From Rosa chinensis (taxonomy: Eukaryota > Streptophyta > Magnoliopsida > Rosales > Rosaceae): DNA of 64,000 nt. Shown here piece after piece: positions 23,150 to 35,305 of the stretch. The stretch is from NCBI RefSeq assembly GCF_002994745.2, contig NW_020126824.1:186001-250000 (forward strand), read 5' to 3'. The notes under the pieces are model-generated. The model was not told where the DNA came from. It saw nothing but the letters and a program-made list of their open reading frames with translations, and made no database searches. The position numbers and the translations under genes are program-made. Position 1 is the first letter of the stretch. Every line of letters begins with the position of its first letter.

Positions 23150-25132
23150 AGCTTTTGCTAGTCCCTTAGCAAAATCAAACTAAGACACACACGAAGACTC
23201 AACGAAAATTTAAAGACTTGACAAAAACAATGACTCTATTGCCCTTCAACTATTCGTCTCAGCAATCTCTTACTTTCATAACACCAAGATTAGCACTTAA
23301 CCAAAATTCAATGTTAGGCATTCGAGAGTTAATTAAAACACATAACTTACATATACACAAGTAGGACTTGGTTGAAACAATGGTGAGGGTTTCTGTCAAG
23401 CATGTTTCAAACAAGTTTGATTCAAATCTCACAAGTTATATCCCTCTTTCTTCTCTCAGATCATGGCAATGCTTAAAAGCTTATACACTCAAGTATATGT
23501 GAAAGATAACAAGTATATCACATCATGTAAGAAACGAAAGCACATGTATAATTTTCTTTAGAGATCTCATGAAGGATACCAACTACTTGCACAGATGGAC
23601 CCAAGCCATAGGTTCAACTCTTGTAACTCATCTCCACATCAAGGGCTGTCCCATCTTAAGGATCAAGAAGGTCTTCTCAAAGGTTGTAATGGGGCTAGGG
23701 CTTAAGGTTTAAGGAAATGAAAGGTAAGGATTTATCAAAGTGTCCTAAAAACCTAGCAGAGCATATGTAGATGTAGAGACCTCAAGAAATCCACCAAGGT
23801 ATTGCAAAAACGTCACTTTCCCTAGAGGTAACATAAAAGGGGCCTAATGTCTTCATGTTGGGCCCAATCTTCATTGTAAACTTCCCTTGAACTATAGTGA
23901 ATGGACAAAGGCCAAATTTTTCTGTAGTGGGCCTTCAGTTCAACGTAAACTCCAAAATCACCAAGTATGGGGGACTAAAATCCATAAACATTTTTCTTTC
24001 TTTTCTTTTTAGCCGTATACATTTTTTTCTTTTTTTTTTTTTCTTTTTCTCGGCTTTTTCATATATTTTTCTTTTATGGACAAGTCTACCCCCACACTTT
24101 AACTTTCACCTCTTCTCAATTTTCATCCTTAGCACCAAACCCACGAAGTATGTCTCAAAAGATAGCTCCACTAAGTTCTTAGAACAAAGGGTAGGGTTTT
24201 AGCTATACTAAGCTTCATGGTTAAGGGTTTTAAGGGTGATGAATGAAAAGGCTCAATGTAGGCTCAAAGGGGCTTATCTAGGGGAGTCCCACGACGGGCA
24301 CAATTAGGGACACAGGTTTATTTGGCAATGGTGGAAATTCCTAGGGTGCCTCTATCCCTTCCAGAATCAGGGCCATGTATTGACAAACGTCTCAACAAGC
24401 ACAAGAGTGAATTCTAGCATTCTCTAGTCCATCAAACTTAATCTATGGCAAGCAATCAATCAAATGAAGAATAATGAGATCATCAAAATATCGCCAAGAA
24501 AATAAGAATATATTTTTCATTTCACTCCAAGAAAAAGGGACATGGCTCAATTATCTCACATGGGCTTATATGAATCAAAACTCATCCTAACATGCTCATA
24601 TTCTGTACCAAAGTTTTCGAATCCATATCCACTACAAGGCACACATTTTTCATATATCTCAATTAACCAAAGAATACCATGTTTAAAAATCATCTCAATC
24701 TTGTGATCCTCTTTTAGTCATGATTTTAGAGATATAGAATCATCCTAGACAGTTGAAAGGGCATCCTAAGACTCAAAACAAAAACAAAAGCAACGAAAAT
24801 TTTTAAATTTTTGACATTTTTCAAATTTTTTTTTTTTTTTTATTTTTTTTTTTTTTATATATGACTCAAGATAAAAGTGTAAATCCCTTCCCCCACACTT
24901 AAATATTGCATTGTCCTCAATGTAATCAATAAAAAGCATGCAATGGAACACTTAAGCATATAGGGATGAAATTTACGAAAATGACTACCAACATAAAGAA
25001 AAATTGGAGAAGTAAAAGGGAGAGATAAAACAAATCTGCGTTGATGACTCCTCCACAGCTACTTCAGAATTGGGTTGCCTCCCAAGCAGCGCTTAATGTT
25101 TATAGTCTTTCAGCCTAGACTTGTACCTCCAT
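23150..25132 (-). other. Post-pol noncoding region of element C
   Basis: About 2 kb collinear with 3504-5474 of A. It contains two internal polypurine-like motifs and the conserved hairpin (25070-25085). No env-like frame is kept. A long T tract near 24826-24856 replaces a shorter run in A. Confidence 0.8.
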
Positions 25133-28100
25133 TTAATCCTCAGGGTTTGGAACGTTTTGGAGGGGTACATCCTCCACTTCATGTTCCACAAATGCCTCAT
25201 AGTAAGGCTTCAAGCGATGGCCATTCACTTTGAACTCGTTGCTTGTATGTTCACTCTTTATCTGCACAGCTCCATGAGGAAACACATGAGTGATAACAAA
25301 AGGTCCAATCCAACGAGAACGAAGCTTACCTGGGAAGAGTTTGAGACGAGAATGGAAGAGAAGAACTTTTTGACCCACAACAAAAGTCTTTCTTCGAATC
25401 ATTTTGTCATGGAATGCCTTAGTCTTATCCTTGTAAATTTTAGCACTTTCAAAGGCATCATTCCTTATCTCCTCTAACTCTTGCAATTGCAACTTCCTAT
25501 GAAGCCCAGCTGCATCCATATCCATGTTGAACTGCTTCACAGCCCACCAAGCTTTGTGCTCCAACTCCACAGGTAAATGGCATGGTTTGCCATAGACAAT
25601 TCGATATGGTGACATACCTATGGGAGTTTTGTATGCAGTTCTGTAGGCCCACAAAGCATCCTCTAGACGCAAGGACCAGTCCTTCCTGTTGGGGTTCACA
25701 GTCTTCTCCAATATCCCCTTAATCTGACGATTAGAGACCTCAGCCTGCCCACTAGTTTGTGGGTGATAAGGTGTAGAAACCTTATGTGTGACATCATATC
25801 TCTTCAAGAGAGCCTCAATCGTCCGATTGCAAAAATGGGATCCTCCATCACTAATGAGAACTCTAGGCATTCCAAACCTGCTAAAGATGTTAGACTTGAT
25901 AAAATCTGCAACAACCTTAGAGTCATTAGTTCTAGTGGCCTTTGCTTCCACCCATTTGGAAACATAGTCCACTGCAAGCAAGATATAGAGAAACCCAAAA
26001 GATGAAGGGAAAGGTCCCATGAAATCTATACCCCAGACATCAAATATTTCAACAGTTATTATATTGGACAATGGCATTTGATCTCTAGGACCTAGATTTC
26101 CTGTTCTTTGGCACTTATCACAAGTTAAACAATAGGCATGTGCATCCCTAAATAATGTTGGCCAATAGAACCCAGACTCTAGCACCTTAAACGCAGTCTT
26201 CTTAGACCCAAAGTGTCCCCCACATGCTTTAGAGTGGCAAAAAGAAAGTATAGCATTATGTTCATGTTCAGGCACACATCTCCTAATCAATTGATCAGAG
26301 CAATACTTCCACAAATAAGGTTCATCCCAAACATATTGCTTAACAGTTTTCTTAAGCCTATCCCTATGAGCACGTGACATGGTATCAGGAATCTTTCTAG
26401 ACACAATATAATTCACAATGTCTGCATACCATGGTTCACTTACCTGAAGTCCAAAGAGTTGCTCGTCTGGAAATGTCTCCACCAGAGGGAGATAATCTTC
26501 TGCATGCACTAAGCGACTCAAGTGGTCAGCTACCACGTTCTCACTACCCTTCTTGTCCTTGATTTCCACGTCGAATTCTTGCAAGAGTAGGATCCATCTG
26601 ATGAGCCTTGGTTTCGCCTCCTTCTTGGTCATCAAGTATTTCAAAGCTGCATGGTCAGTAAAGATAGTAACTTTGGTACCAAGTAAATAAGAGCGAAACT
26701 TCTCAAGGGCAAAGACAACTGCAAGGAGCTCTTTCTCTGTGGTGGAGTAGTTCATTTGTGCATCATTGAGAGTCCTTGAGGCATAGTAGATGGCATAGGG
26801 TAGCTTGTCCTTCCTTTGCCCTAAAACAGCTCCAACTGCATAGTCAGAGGCATCACACATCAACTCAAAGGGCAAGGACCAATCTGGAGGTAACATGATG
26901 GGGGCAGACGTCAACAACTCCTTAAGCTTGTCAAAAGCTTCTTGACACTCCTTGTCAAAGTGAAAGGGCACATCCTTCTGGAGTAGTTGACATAAGGGTC
27001 TCGAAATCTTAGAGAAGTCCTTGATGAACCTCCTATAAAACCTGCATGGCCAAGGAAAGAACGAATCTCTCTCACAGAAGTGGGAGAGGGTAAGTGACGC
27101 ACAATATCAACCTTGGCTTTATCAACCTCTATACCCCTAGCAGAGACAATATGTCCTAGAACTATTCCTTGTTTAACCATAAAATGGCATTTTTCCCAGT
27201 TTAAGACAAGGTTAGTTTCAATGCAACGTTTCAGAATTATCTCCAGATTATTAAGACAATCATCAAAATTCTTTCCAAAAACTGAAAAGTCATCCATGAA
27301 TACCTCTATGATTTTCTCAATATAATCTGAAAAGATACTTACCATACACCTCTGAAAGGTACCTGGAGCGTTGCAAAGTCCGAAGGGCATACGTCTATAG
27401 GCAAACGTTCCAAAGGGGCAAGTGAAGGTTGTCTTCTCTTGATCTTCATTTGCAATTGCAATCTGGTTGTAACCAGAGTATCCATCCAGGAAGCAGTAGT
27501 AGTCATGTCCAGCTAGGCGCTCAAGCATCTGGTCAATGAATGGCAGAGGAAAGTGGTCTTTCCTTGTAGTTGCGTTGAGCCTCCTATAGTCAATGCACAC
27601 TCTGTGGCCTGTTACTGTCCTTTGGGGCACCAGTTCGTTATCAGCATTCTTTACCACAGTGATCCCAGACTTCTTGGGCACGACCTGAACTGGAGAGACC
27701 CACTTGGAGTCAGAAATAGGGTAGATTACCCCACAATCAAGGAGTTTGATAACCTCCTTCTTCACTACTTCCATCATTGGAGGGTTGAGACGACGTTGAG
27801 CCTCTCTAGTGGGTTTAGACCCCTCCTCTAGAAGTATCCTGTGGACGCAAGTTGTAGGGCTGATTCCCTTGATATCCGCCAATGTCCATCCTATGGCGGT
27901 CTTATGTTGCTTCAACATGTCCACCAACTTCTCTTCTTGTGGAGTCGTTAGTGCAGAGGACACAATCACTGGTAAGGTCTCCTTGTCCCCTAAGTAGACA
28001 TACTTCAAATGGTCTGGAAGAGGTTTTAGCTCAAGTTCTGGGGCCTGGACCACTGAAGGTAAAGTCTTGTTAGTGGATAACTGAATGGACAAAGGAGAAA

Positions 28101-30706
28101 CAGACTTACCTATAAAGGGTGATGCCTCAAGGAAGGAGACGTTTTCAATGATTTTATCCTCACAAGTGTCTTTCAACTTGTCCTCTGAGATGGTGACGCC
28201 TTCCTTTGTATAGCCTACCCCACTCTCAAGGGTAGTGACTAGGGTATCCTCATGCATAACATCAAACATTTTCTGCGCAAGTTCATCCAAAATGTCAGCA
28301 GAAAAACAATCATTAACCTCTAGGGGATACCTCATGGCTTCAAAGATGTTAAAGCCAATAATGTCACCATCGAACTCCATTGTAAGAGAGCCTTCATACA
28401 CATCAATCTTCGTCCTAGCTGTCCTTAAGAAAGGACGTCCCAAAAGCAATGGAGTGGAACTTACAGGGGAGTCCTCCATTTCCAATACATAAAAATCAGC
28501 TGGGAAGATAAGATGGTTAACCTGTACAAGCACATCCTCCAACAAACCTCTAGGGTATGCATTGGATCTGTCAGCTAACTGAATGATAACATTGTCAGAT
28601 TTAAGTTCCCCTAGACCTAGGGTTTCATAAACAGAGTAGGGCATAACATTAACAGATGCACCTAGGTCTAGCATGGCACTCTTAAATCTAGAGTTACCAA
28701 TAGTACAAGGAATGGTAAAGCTTCCAGGATCCTTACACTTTGGAGGGATCTTCCTCTGAATTAGGGCAGAGACATTCTCACTTACCTTTACCACCTCCTT
28801 TTCACGGTTTACTCTCCTAGTAGTGCAAAGCTCTTTGAGGAACTTGGCATACTTAGGGACTTGCTTGATGGCCTCTAGGAGGGGTAGGTTTACTTGCACC
28901 TTCTTGAAAGTTTCCAAGATAGCTTGGTCACTTTCATCCTTCTTAGATTGGGCAAACCTGCGTGGGAAGGGCATGCAAGAAGAAGAAGGGTTAGCAATAA
29001 CCGAATTTGATAAGTTAGAATTATTACCTTTGATTTCCGGTTTTGCCTTTAAAGATGAGGATGCCTTGGTCTCTTCCTTTGATGTTGCAGGGTCCTTCTC
29101 AATACCCAACTTGGTGGGTTCTTGGTCTTCCTCAATCTCTATGCTCATTTGGACCTTCTTGGGTTGCTTGGGTGGATCCACAAATGGTCTTCCACTCCTC
29201 GTAGTCACAACTGATGCATTCTCCACATTACCCTTAGGGTTAGGTATTGTGCCACTAGGAAGCTTCCCAGTCTCATGAATCTTGCTCATGAAGTCCACAA
29301 CTTGGCCCATCTGTTTCTTAAGATCTGCAATATCCTTAGTGTGGGTCTGTTGTCCTTGAATCAAAGCTTGAGTAGAGTTTGTCAAGGCTTGGGTGGAACT
29401 AGTCAAGGCTTCCAACGTTTTGTCATAGTGAGACATTGAAGGTCCTGAGTTCTGTTGAGGAGGAGGCATGTAGGGCCTTTGGAAAGATGATCCTTGGAAT
29501 GAAGGCCCTTGAGGACGTTGGAAGTTCCCACCAAGAGGATTCTGAACATTATCATTGTTGGTCCACTTGAAGTTGGGATGGTCCCTCCATCCTGGGTTAT
29601 AAGTATTGGAGTAAGGGTCATGTCTAGGACGTTGAGGTCCTCCTTGGTATCCTCCTTGATATCCTCCAATAGCATTTGCAGATTCCCATCCTCCATTCTC
29701 ATTAAGTTGAGGGCACTGATCTGTAACATGCCCTTGCATAGAGCATACTCCACAAGCTATTGTTGCACTTGGTCCCTTGGAACTTACCACTTGATTCATG
29801 AGTAGAGTAAGCTTATTCAGTTGGTCCTCAATTGCAGTATTCTTGCTCATCTCATGCACCCTACGAGTAGAGTGTCCTACTCCCTCATATTGTTGGGAGT
29901 TCAAGGCACGATTAGCTATCAGCTCCTTCCCAACTGTAGGGACTTATCCACAAAAGCTCCTCCAGCTGCAGCATCCAACATTTGCCTTTCCAAGGGTAAG
30001 AGTCCTTCATAGAAACATGTGAGTAGGGTCTCATCCTTCATCTGATGTTGAGGACATTGTGCAAGTAAGGAATTGAACCTCTCATAGTAAGCAGCATAGG
30101 ACTCATCATGGGCTTGCTCTATTCCACTGAGCTTCTTCCTGAGTGTGATGACCTTAGAAGCTGGGAAGTATTTCTCCAAGAAGGCCTTTCTCATTGTTTC
30201 CCATGAGGTGATACGTCCTGCAGGGAGTTCATATAGCCAATCCTTGGCTCTATCAGCTAGAGAGAATGGAAATGCTCTCATCTTAAGAAGGTTCTCATCT
30301 GCCCCTTGTGGTTGCATGTTTGCACAAACAGATTGAAATTCTCGAACATGCTTGTTAGCGTCCTCCATATTAAGTCCATGGAAGATAGGGAGCTTGTGCA
30401 ACAAACCACTCTTTAGCTCAAACTCTGCTTGTCTTCCAGCTGCAGGGGAGGGTATACTATGCCTGTAGGGGGTCCTCCTTCAACAGTTGCAGTGGAAAGT
30501 TCCCTAATAGATGCCATTCTCTCTTCTTCGACTTCTTCAGGTGGTGGTGAAGGTGGTGGTGTAGAGTTGGACGAAATCACAGGTGAAGGTGAACGTGAAG
30601 GAGGAGATGGACTTGGTGTAGGTGATGTAGACTCCTCAGAACAGTAGGTCCTCTTCCCTTGTTCGTTAAAGATGTACCCTCTGTGTGTCGAAGGGGAAGG
30701 GCTTGT
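25133..30706 (-). pseudogene. gag-pol of element C, main part (three frameshifts)
   Basis: Gag and pol lie in one long frame with no stop between them, as in Athila. In order: capsid-type gag region (about 30400-29990), CX2CX4HX4C zinc knuckle (29754-29713), protease DLGAS (28668-28654), reverse transcriptase FMDDF (27300-27286), RNase H (first Asp codon 26854-26852), integrase triad codons at 26026, 25849 and 25741, stop at 25133. Three one-base losses break the frame: in a C run at 30445-30448, a C run at 29939-29941 and a T run at 27037-27040 (sense strand). Adding these three bases to the interrupted length gives a multiple of three, about 1886 codons. The first 89 bases lie beyond element B at 37033-37121. 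The losses may be consensus errors. Confidence 0.93.
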
Positions 30707-31068
30707 TGATAGGAGCAAAAAAGTGTGACGATATTATTAATTATGTGCCTCATTTTAGCCTTATTTCTCCCTTAGTTTAGTGTTTTGAGTCATTAAGTCA
30801 TTTTGAAAGTCTTGTTGAGTGTTTGGAGTGAAATAGGCGGAAAAAGTAAAATTCATGAAAAATCCTAGCTGGATCAGGATTCCTAACTGTCAACTATTTT
30901 TGCGGTCTTTACATTTTAATTTCCCTTTATTTTCTCTAGAAAATTCTGATATTCTCCTGCTTGTTGTAGGAAACGTTGCCTGGTTGAACTCTTGGAAACA
31001 GCAATGATGGAGTCATAAAATAAAGCATTAAGATATTTGACCAAGCAATGAAGAAGGGAAATAAAGGA

Positions 31069-31300
31069 GAAAAGATGTTTTCAGTTGAGGAATAAAAGAA
31101 AAAGATGTTTCAGCTGGAAAATAAATAAGAGAAAGACGTTTTCAGTTGGGGAATAAAGGAGAAAAGACGTTTTCAGTTGAGGAATAAAAGAAAAAGATGT
31201 TTCAGCTGGAAAAATAAATAAGAGAAAGATGTTTCAGCTTGGAAATTAAAGGAATTGCCCCATTATGAGAGGAGTTAAGGCCATAAAGAAGACGTTTCAG
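31069..31300 (+). repeat. Tandem U3 repeats in B 5' LTR
   Basis: Seven units carry the core GAYGTTTTCAGYTGG, separated by A/G-rich spacers such as GGAATAAAGGAGAAA. The second copy of the array is at about 35668-35900. Confidence 0.78.
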
Positions 31301-31325
31301 TTGGGAAAGCCAACCAATGCTCCCC

Positions 31326-31333
31326 TATAAATA
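31326..31333 (+). promoter_or_regulatory. TATA box of family-2 LTR (element B)
   Basis: TATAAATA in the context CCCCTATAAATAGG is a canonical plant TATA box immediately downstream of the U3 repeats. The copy in the 3' LTR is near 35925. Confidence 0.72.
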
Positions 31334-32439
31334 GGCAACGTCCAGAACTGAATTTGCATCACTTCCCAGCCAAGATCATTCCAAGACTACCCAATTCACT
31401 CCTCAAACCTCCATATCTTACAAGACCGTGACCACCATCCATCCATCAATCTACAAAGCTCTAAGGCGCTGAGTCAAGGACGCTCCACCACCATAGTAGA
31501 GACAAGTTCATCACCTTGTTGCTAAGCCGCTGAGGAAAGCTTCAAAGTGTAACTATGACTCTACTTATAATTTTTGTTTCGGTTTTGTGTGTTTCAATTT
31601 GCGAGTTGTGTAATTGGAGACATGAGATTTTCAGAATATTTTTATTAATATTTTTGAGATTTTCAGTTTATTATTGAGTTAATTTTGAGAATTCTTTTAT
31701 GATGCATGTTACAATCTTGTGCCCTTTTACGTGTTTAGGTAATTTTCAGAGTTAGGTTCATAAGTTTGCATGCTAGAATAACGGTGAGAGTTTTTGTGTG
31801 TTTGCTTAATTTGCCAAGAGTAATTGTTATTTGTTAAGACGCTGAGTTAAACAAGTAGCAATTAGTTCTAAAAAGTGGTAAAAATCATGCTTTAATGATT
31901 AAATGATTCTGGAAATTACGTGTTAAATTCTATGTGTAATGGTTAATTTGCACGTGTGAGTTGATTCGAGGGTTAGATAATACTACTAGTTAAGAGAATT
32001 ACGCTGAGTGTTTTCAAAAATTAGTAGTATTAGGCTTGGTAAGGACTTTTCCGATCCAAGCCTACATTAGAACGAATCAGATAAATGGATTGATCCGCTG
32101 AGGCTTTTCATTTGAGCTCTTATCTAGGCATTAAAGATGGGCACATTTTTGTAGCATGTTGAAATGGATTTTCTGTTTTTACACTTAGTAATTTTCGAGT
32201 GGTATTGGTCTAGGTTAGGGAAGTCGATCATTGTATATAGTTTTATTTGTTTTGTTTTTATTTTAAGTAGATTAGAAACCAACTTTCAAAACCCCCCATT
32301 TTATTCTTTTATTTGTTAATTGACCTTTTTGTGTAGGTGTACCCTACAATCCCCGGACTGAACGATCCCTGCTTATCCTATACTGACAACTACATTTTGC
32401 AGGGTTAAATTGTGAGGCTATTTCAGCCGCATCAATTTT

Positions 32440-32457
32440 TGGCGCCGTTGCCGGGGA
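32440..32457 (+). other. tRNA-Asp primer-binding site of element B
   Basis: TGGCGCCGTTGCCGGGGA lies five bases after the LTR end and is identical to the family-1 site. Confidence 0.9.
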
Positions 32458-35291
32458 TTGTTAAAATCCCTTGCACTTAAAGTGTCATCAATTTTGTTGT
32501 TTATATAGAATGCATGCTAAAGTTATGTTCTACACTTGTGGAATGGTGACAAATTGCGATTTCGGTTAGGCCAAGCTTTAATTGTGATTTAGTTTAAGTT
32601 TTATGAGTGTTACAAAATTAAGCATGTCTTTTATCATTGTTGTACAATTTGTAGAAGTTGTTTTTTTAAGCATATTGTAAATTGTATGTGTTTCATTTAG
32701 ATTAATTTACTTAATTGTTGTAAAATTGTATGTGGATATGAATTTAGCTAAATACTTAATTGTTGTAAGTGTGTAAAATCGTATGAGTAGACAAGGGCCC
32801 TTTTGTTAATATTGGCCTAAACCCTTCATTAGTACCTTGCTTAGGTCTCTTGAGGTTGAGGGCGGCCTTTATTAGCACTTGGAGAACGGTCTAACACATT
32901 AGTTAATTTCCCAGCTGAGTAAGGGGCGCATACGGATGGTGTCTTAGGTTGAGACCCTGGGTGATGGGTTCAATTGGATCTCAGAGATACTATAGAATGA
33001 GCCTAAACCACTATGTGGGAGTAGCCGATAGGGGCCTAAACCTCAATGAGGGAGTAGCCTCCGTAGTATCACTAAAATGAGTCCTCCCTCTCACTTACCT
33101 CTTAATCTGGCCATTCGGCCTTCTGAAACAAAGGAAAGAGACTTATGTCTAGGCGACTATCCCTATATCGTATCTCACCAATAGTAGTGGTTTCTATTGG
33201 GCTCGACTTACAACTTGGAATCAATTGAGATATTAACTATGTTTACAATAAACTAAAAAAAAAAAAAAAAAAAAAAAAAAAACGTGTTGTGTGACATGCT
33301 TAAGGTATATTGGATCCTCTGTTCCAGTACCTAAGTATGTAAAGTAACTTAGAAAGTAGGAAAGACATAATGTTTGTATTCCTAACCTTGTATATGTTAC
33401 TAACACTTGATCTGGTGAGTCCTTTGTGGAGCACACATTGGAAGAGATACCCCTCCAGGAGGCACCCAAGGAATGAGCACGTGTGAACAAGGAGAAAAGT
33501 CCAGGCTGAAGGACTATAAATATTAAGCGCTGCATGGGAGGCAACCCATTTCAAACGAAGCTGTGAAGGAGCCATCAACGAGAGTTTGACATTTCTATCC
33601 CTTCACTTGCTTAGGTTGAATTGTACTTGTGTCTTTGTTTGTTTGTTTTACCCTTCTCTTATTTTCGTAGCCCCCCCATATTTAGGGTCTATATACCATA
33701 TTTTTTACACCTTTATTTTCAGAATTTTTTCAGTTTAAAAAAAAAAAAAAAAAATTTTAAAAAAAAAAATGTTGGTTTTAGAGTTGTTTTGTTTGCTTGA
33801 GTCTTAGGATGCCTCTAACGTCTAGGATGAACATGTCTCTGAATTCATGGCTGAAGGTTTTCACAATCGAAATAGGACTTAATTGAATTCTGTGGTTAAT
33901 CGACATTGTGATGCTTGTATGAAGATTTGAGATAGGGTTGTAACTTGGTTCATTAAGCATGCTAGGATTAAGTCTGATTCATTTGACCCTAAGTGAGCTG
34001 TTGAGCTAAAATACCTTCTTTTCGAGTGCTTATTGATAAATTCATAATTTCATGGCTGTATTTGCAAAACCTCATCATTCTTTGAAAATCCAATGATCAT
34101 GTGCCGTAGATTTTAATGGACTAGAGAGTACTAGAACTCAGCTGTTGTGACTGTCAAAACTTGTATGCCATAATATGCACTGATCCTGGATAGGATAGAA
34201 GGCATTAGGGTAACCACCAAAGCCAAACAAGCATGTGTCCCCAATTGTGCCCGTCGTGGGACTCCTTAGAATGAACCCCTTTGAGCCTACGTTGAAACCC
34301 TTTGTTTCATCACCCTCACTACCCTACCATGAGCTTAGTACAGGATATCTCTACCCTTGTCTTAGGGACTTAGTAGAGCATGACATAGTGTGTAGGGGTG
34401 ACGATGAAACACAAGTGTGGGGTGGGGAAAAACCAAGAAAAAAAGAAGAGAAAGAAAAAAAGAAGATTTCCGTAAAAAAAAAAAAAAAGAAAGAAAATGA
34501 AAATGAAAAAGAAAGAAAGAAAAATGGCAAAAGAAAACTCTTGGGAAATTGTTGAAGTGTGGTTTTGGACTTTCAAATTTGTAGAAGGCTCAAAGTTGAA
34601 AATTATGCCTTTGTCCATTCCCATGTTGGTTAGAGTGAAGGTTTGGCCCAAAACAATGATATTTGGCCTACAAAAATGATGACATAAGGTGGTGCTTATA
34701 TGCTCTGCTAGGTCCTTAGGATTTTTGTATCCTTAATCTTCATTTCGAAAACCCTAGCTTAGCCCCATTACAACCTGTTTTAAGTGCTGACTTGATCCTT
34801 GAGATGGGCAGTCTTTGGTTAGTGGAGTCAGGTACGCAGTCGAGCTTATGGTTTAGGTCCATTTGTGCACTTAGTCATTTCATGAGGTCTTTAATAATTC
34901 TTCACAAAATGCATTTATTGATGAAATATGCAAGCTGTTTGTTGCCTTACAATTTATTCTCTTGCATATACTTGAGTGTGAAGCTTTTAAGCGTAGCCAT
35001 TTCTGAGAGAAAAATAGAGAGTATGCCTTGTGAGTTTGGATTGGACTTGTTCGAAACATGCTATCATTCATTGTATAACTTAAGTTCTCCATATCTTGCT
35101 TAGTCATATGAATGTCACATGTTTATTAACCATGGAATTATCTATGCGATTTTGATTAAGTGTTTAACGTCAAAGCCATGAGTTTGGAGTCTCTGAGACA
35201 ACAGTTAGGAGCAATAGAGTCATTTACTTGCTTTTTGTTGAGTCGTTGTTTTGTTTTGTATTTTTGTTTTGCTAAGGGACTAGCAAAAGCT
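32458..35291 (+). other. Interior of element B: leader joined to post-pol region
   Basis: A leader with one block of the gag-proximal repeat type (about 32780-33230) is followed by a run of 28 A (33255-33282), a remnant like the end of the PBS-proximal block (AAGGTATATTGGAT) and the post-pol region with the hairpin at 33534-33549. Two A-rich tracts lie near 33737-33769 and 34436-34530. AAGTGTGGGGTGGGG occurs near 34412. No coding frame is supported. Confidence 0.82.
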
Positions 35292-35305
35292 AAGTGTGGG
35301 GTAGT
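35292..35305 (+). other. Polypurine tract of element B
   Basis: AAGTGTGGGGTAGT abuts the 3' LTR. It differs from the family-1 tract in its last bases but is at the same position. Confidence 0.86.

Larger units (their letters stand above)
30707..32434 (+). repeat. 5' LTR of element B (1728 bp)
   Basis: It begins TGATAGGAGCAAAAAAGTG and ends TTTCAGCCGCATCA, followed by the PBS. U3 is unlike family 1; the last ~100 bases (GGTGTACCCT, CAATCCCCGG, GGGTTAAATT) are shared with it. Confidence 0.94.

Noticed and set aside
25121..25477. A 118-codon frame opposite the integrase C-terminus (also 3159-3515).
   Set aside because: It is a shadow of the pol frame; the coding signal and family motifs are on the other strand.
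32440..32457. Possible tRNA-Asp gene fragment.
   Set aside because: Only the 18 bases complementary to the tRNA 3' end are present, including CCA, which plant tRNA genes do not encode; it is a primer-binding site.
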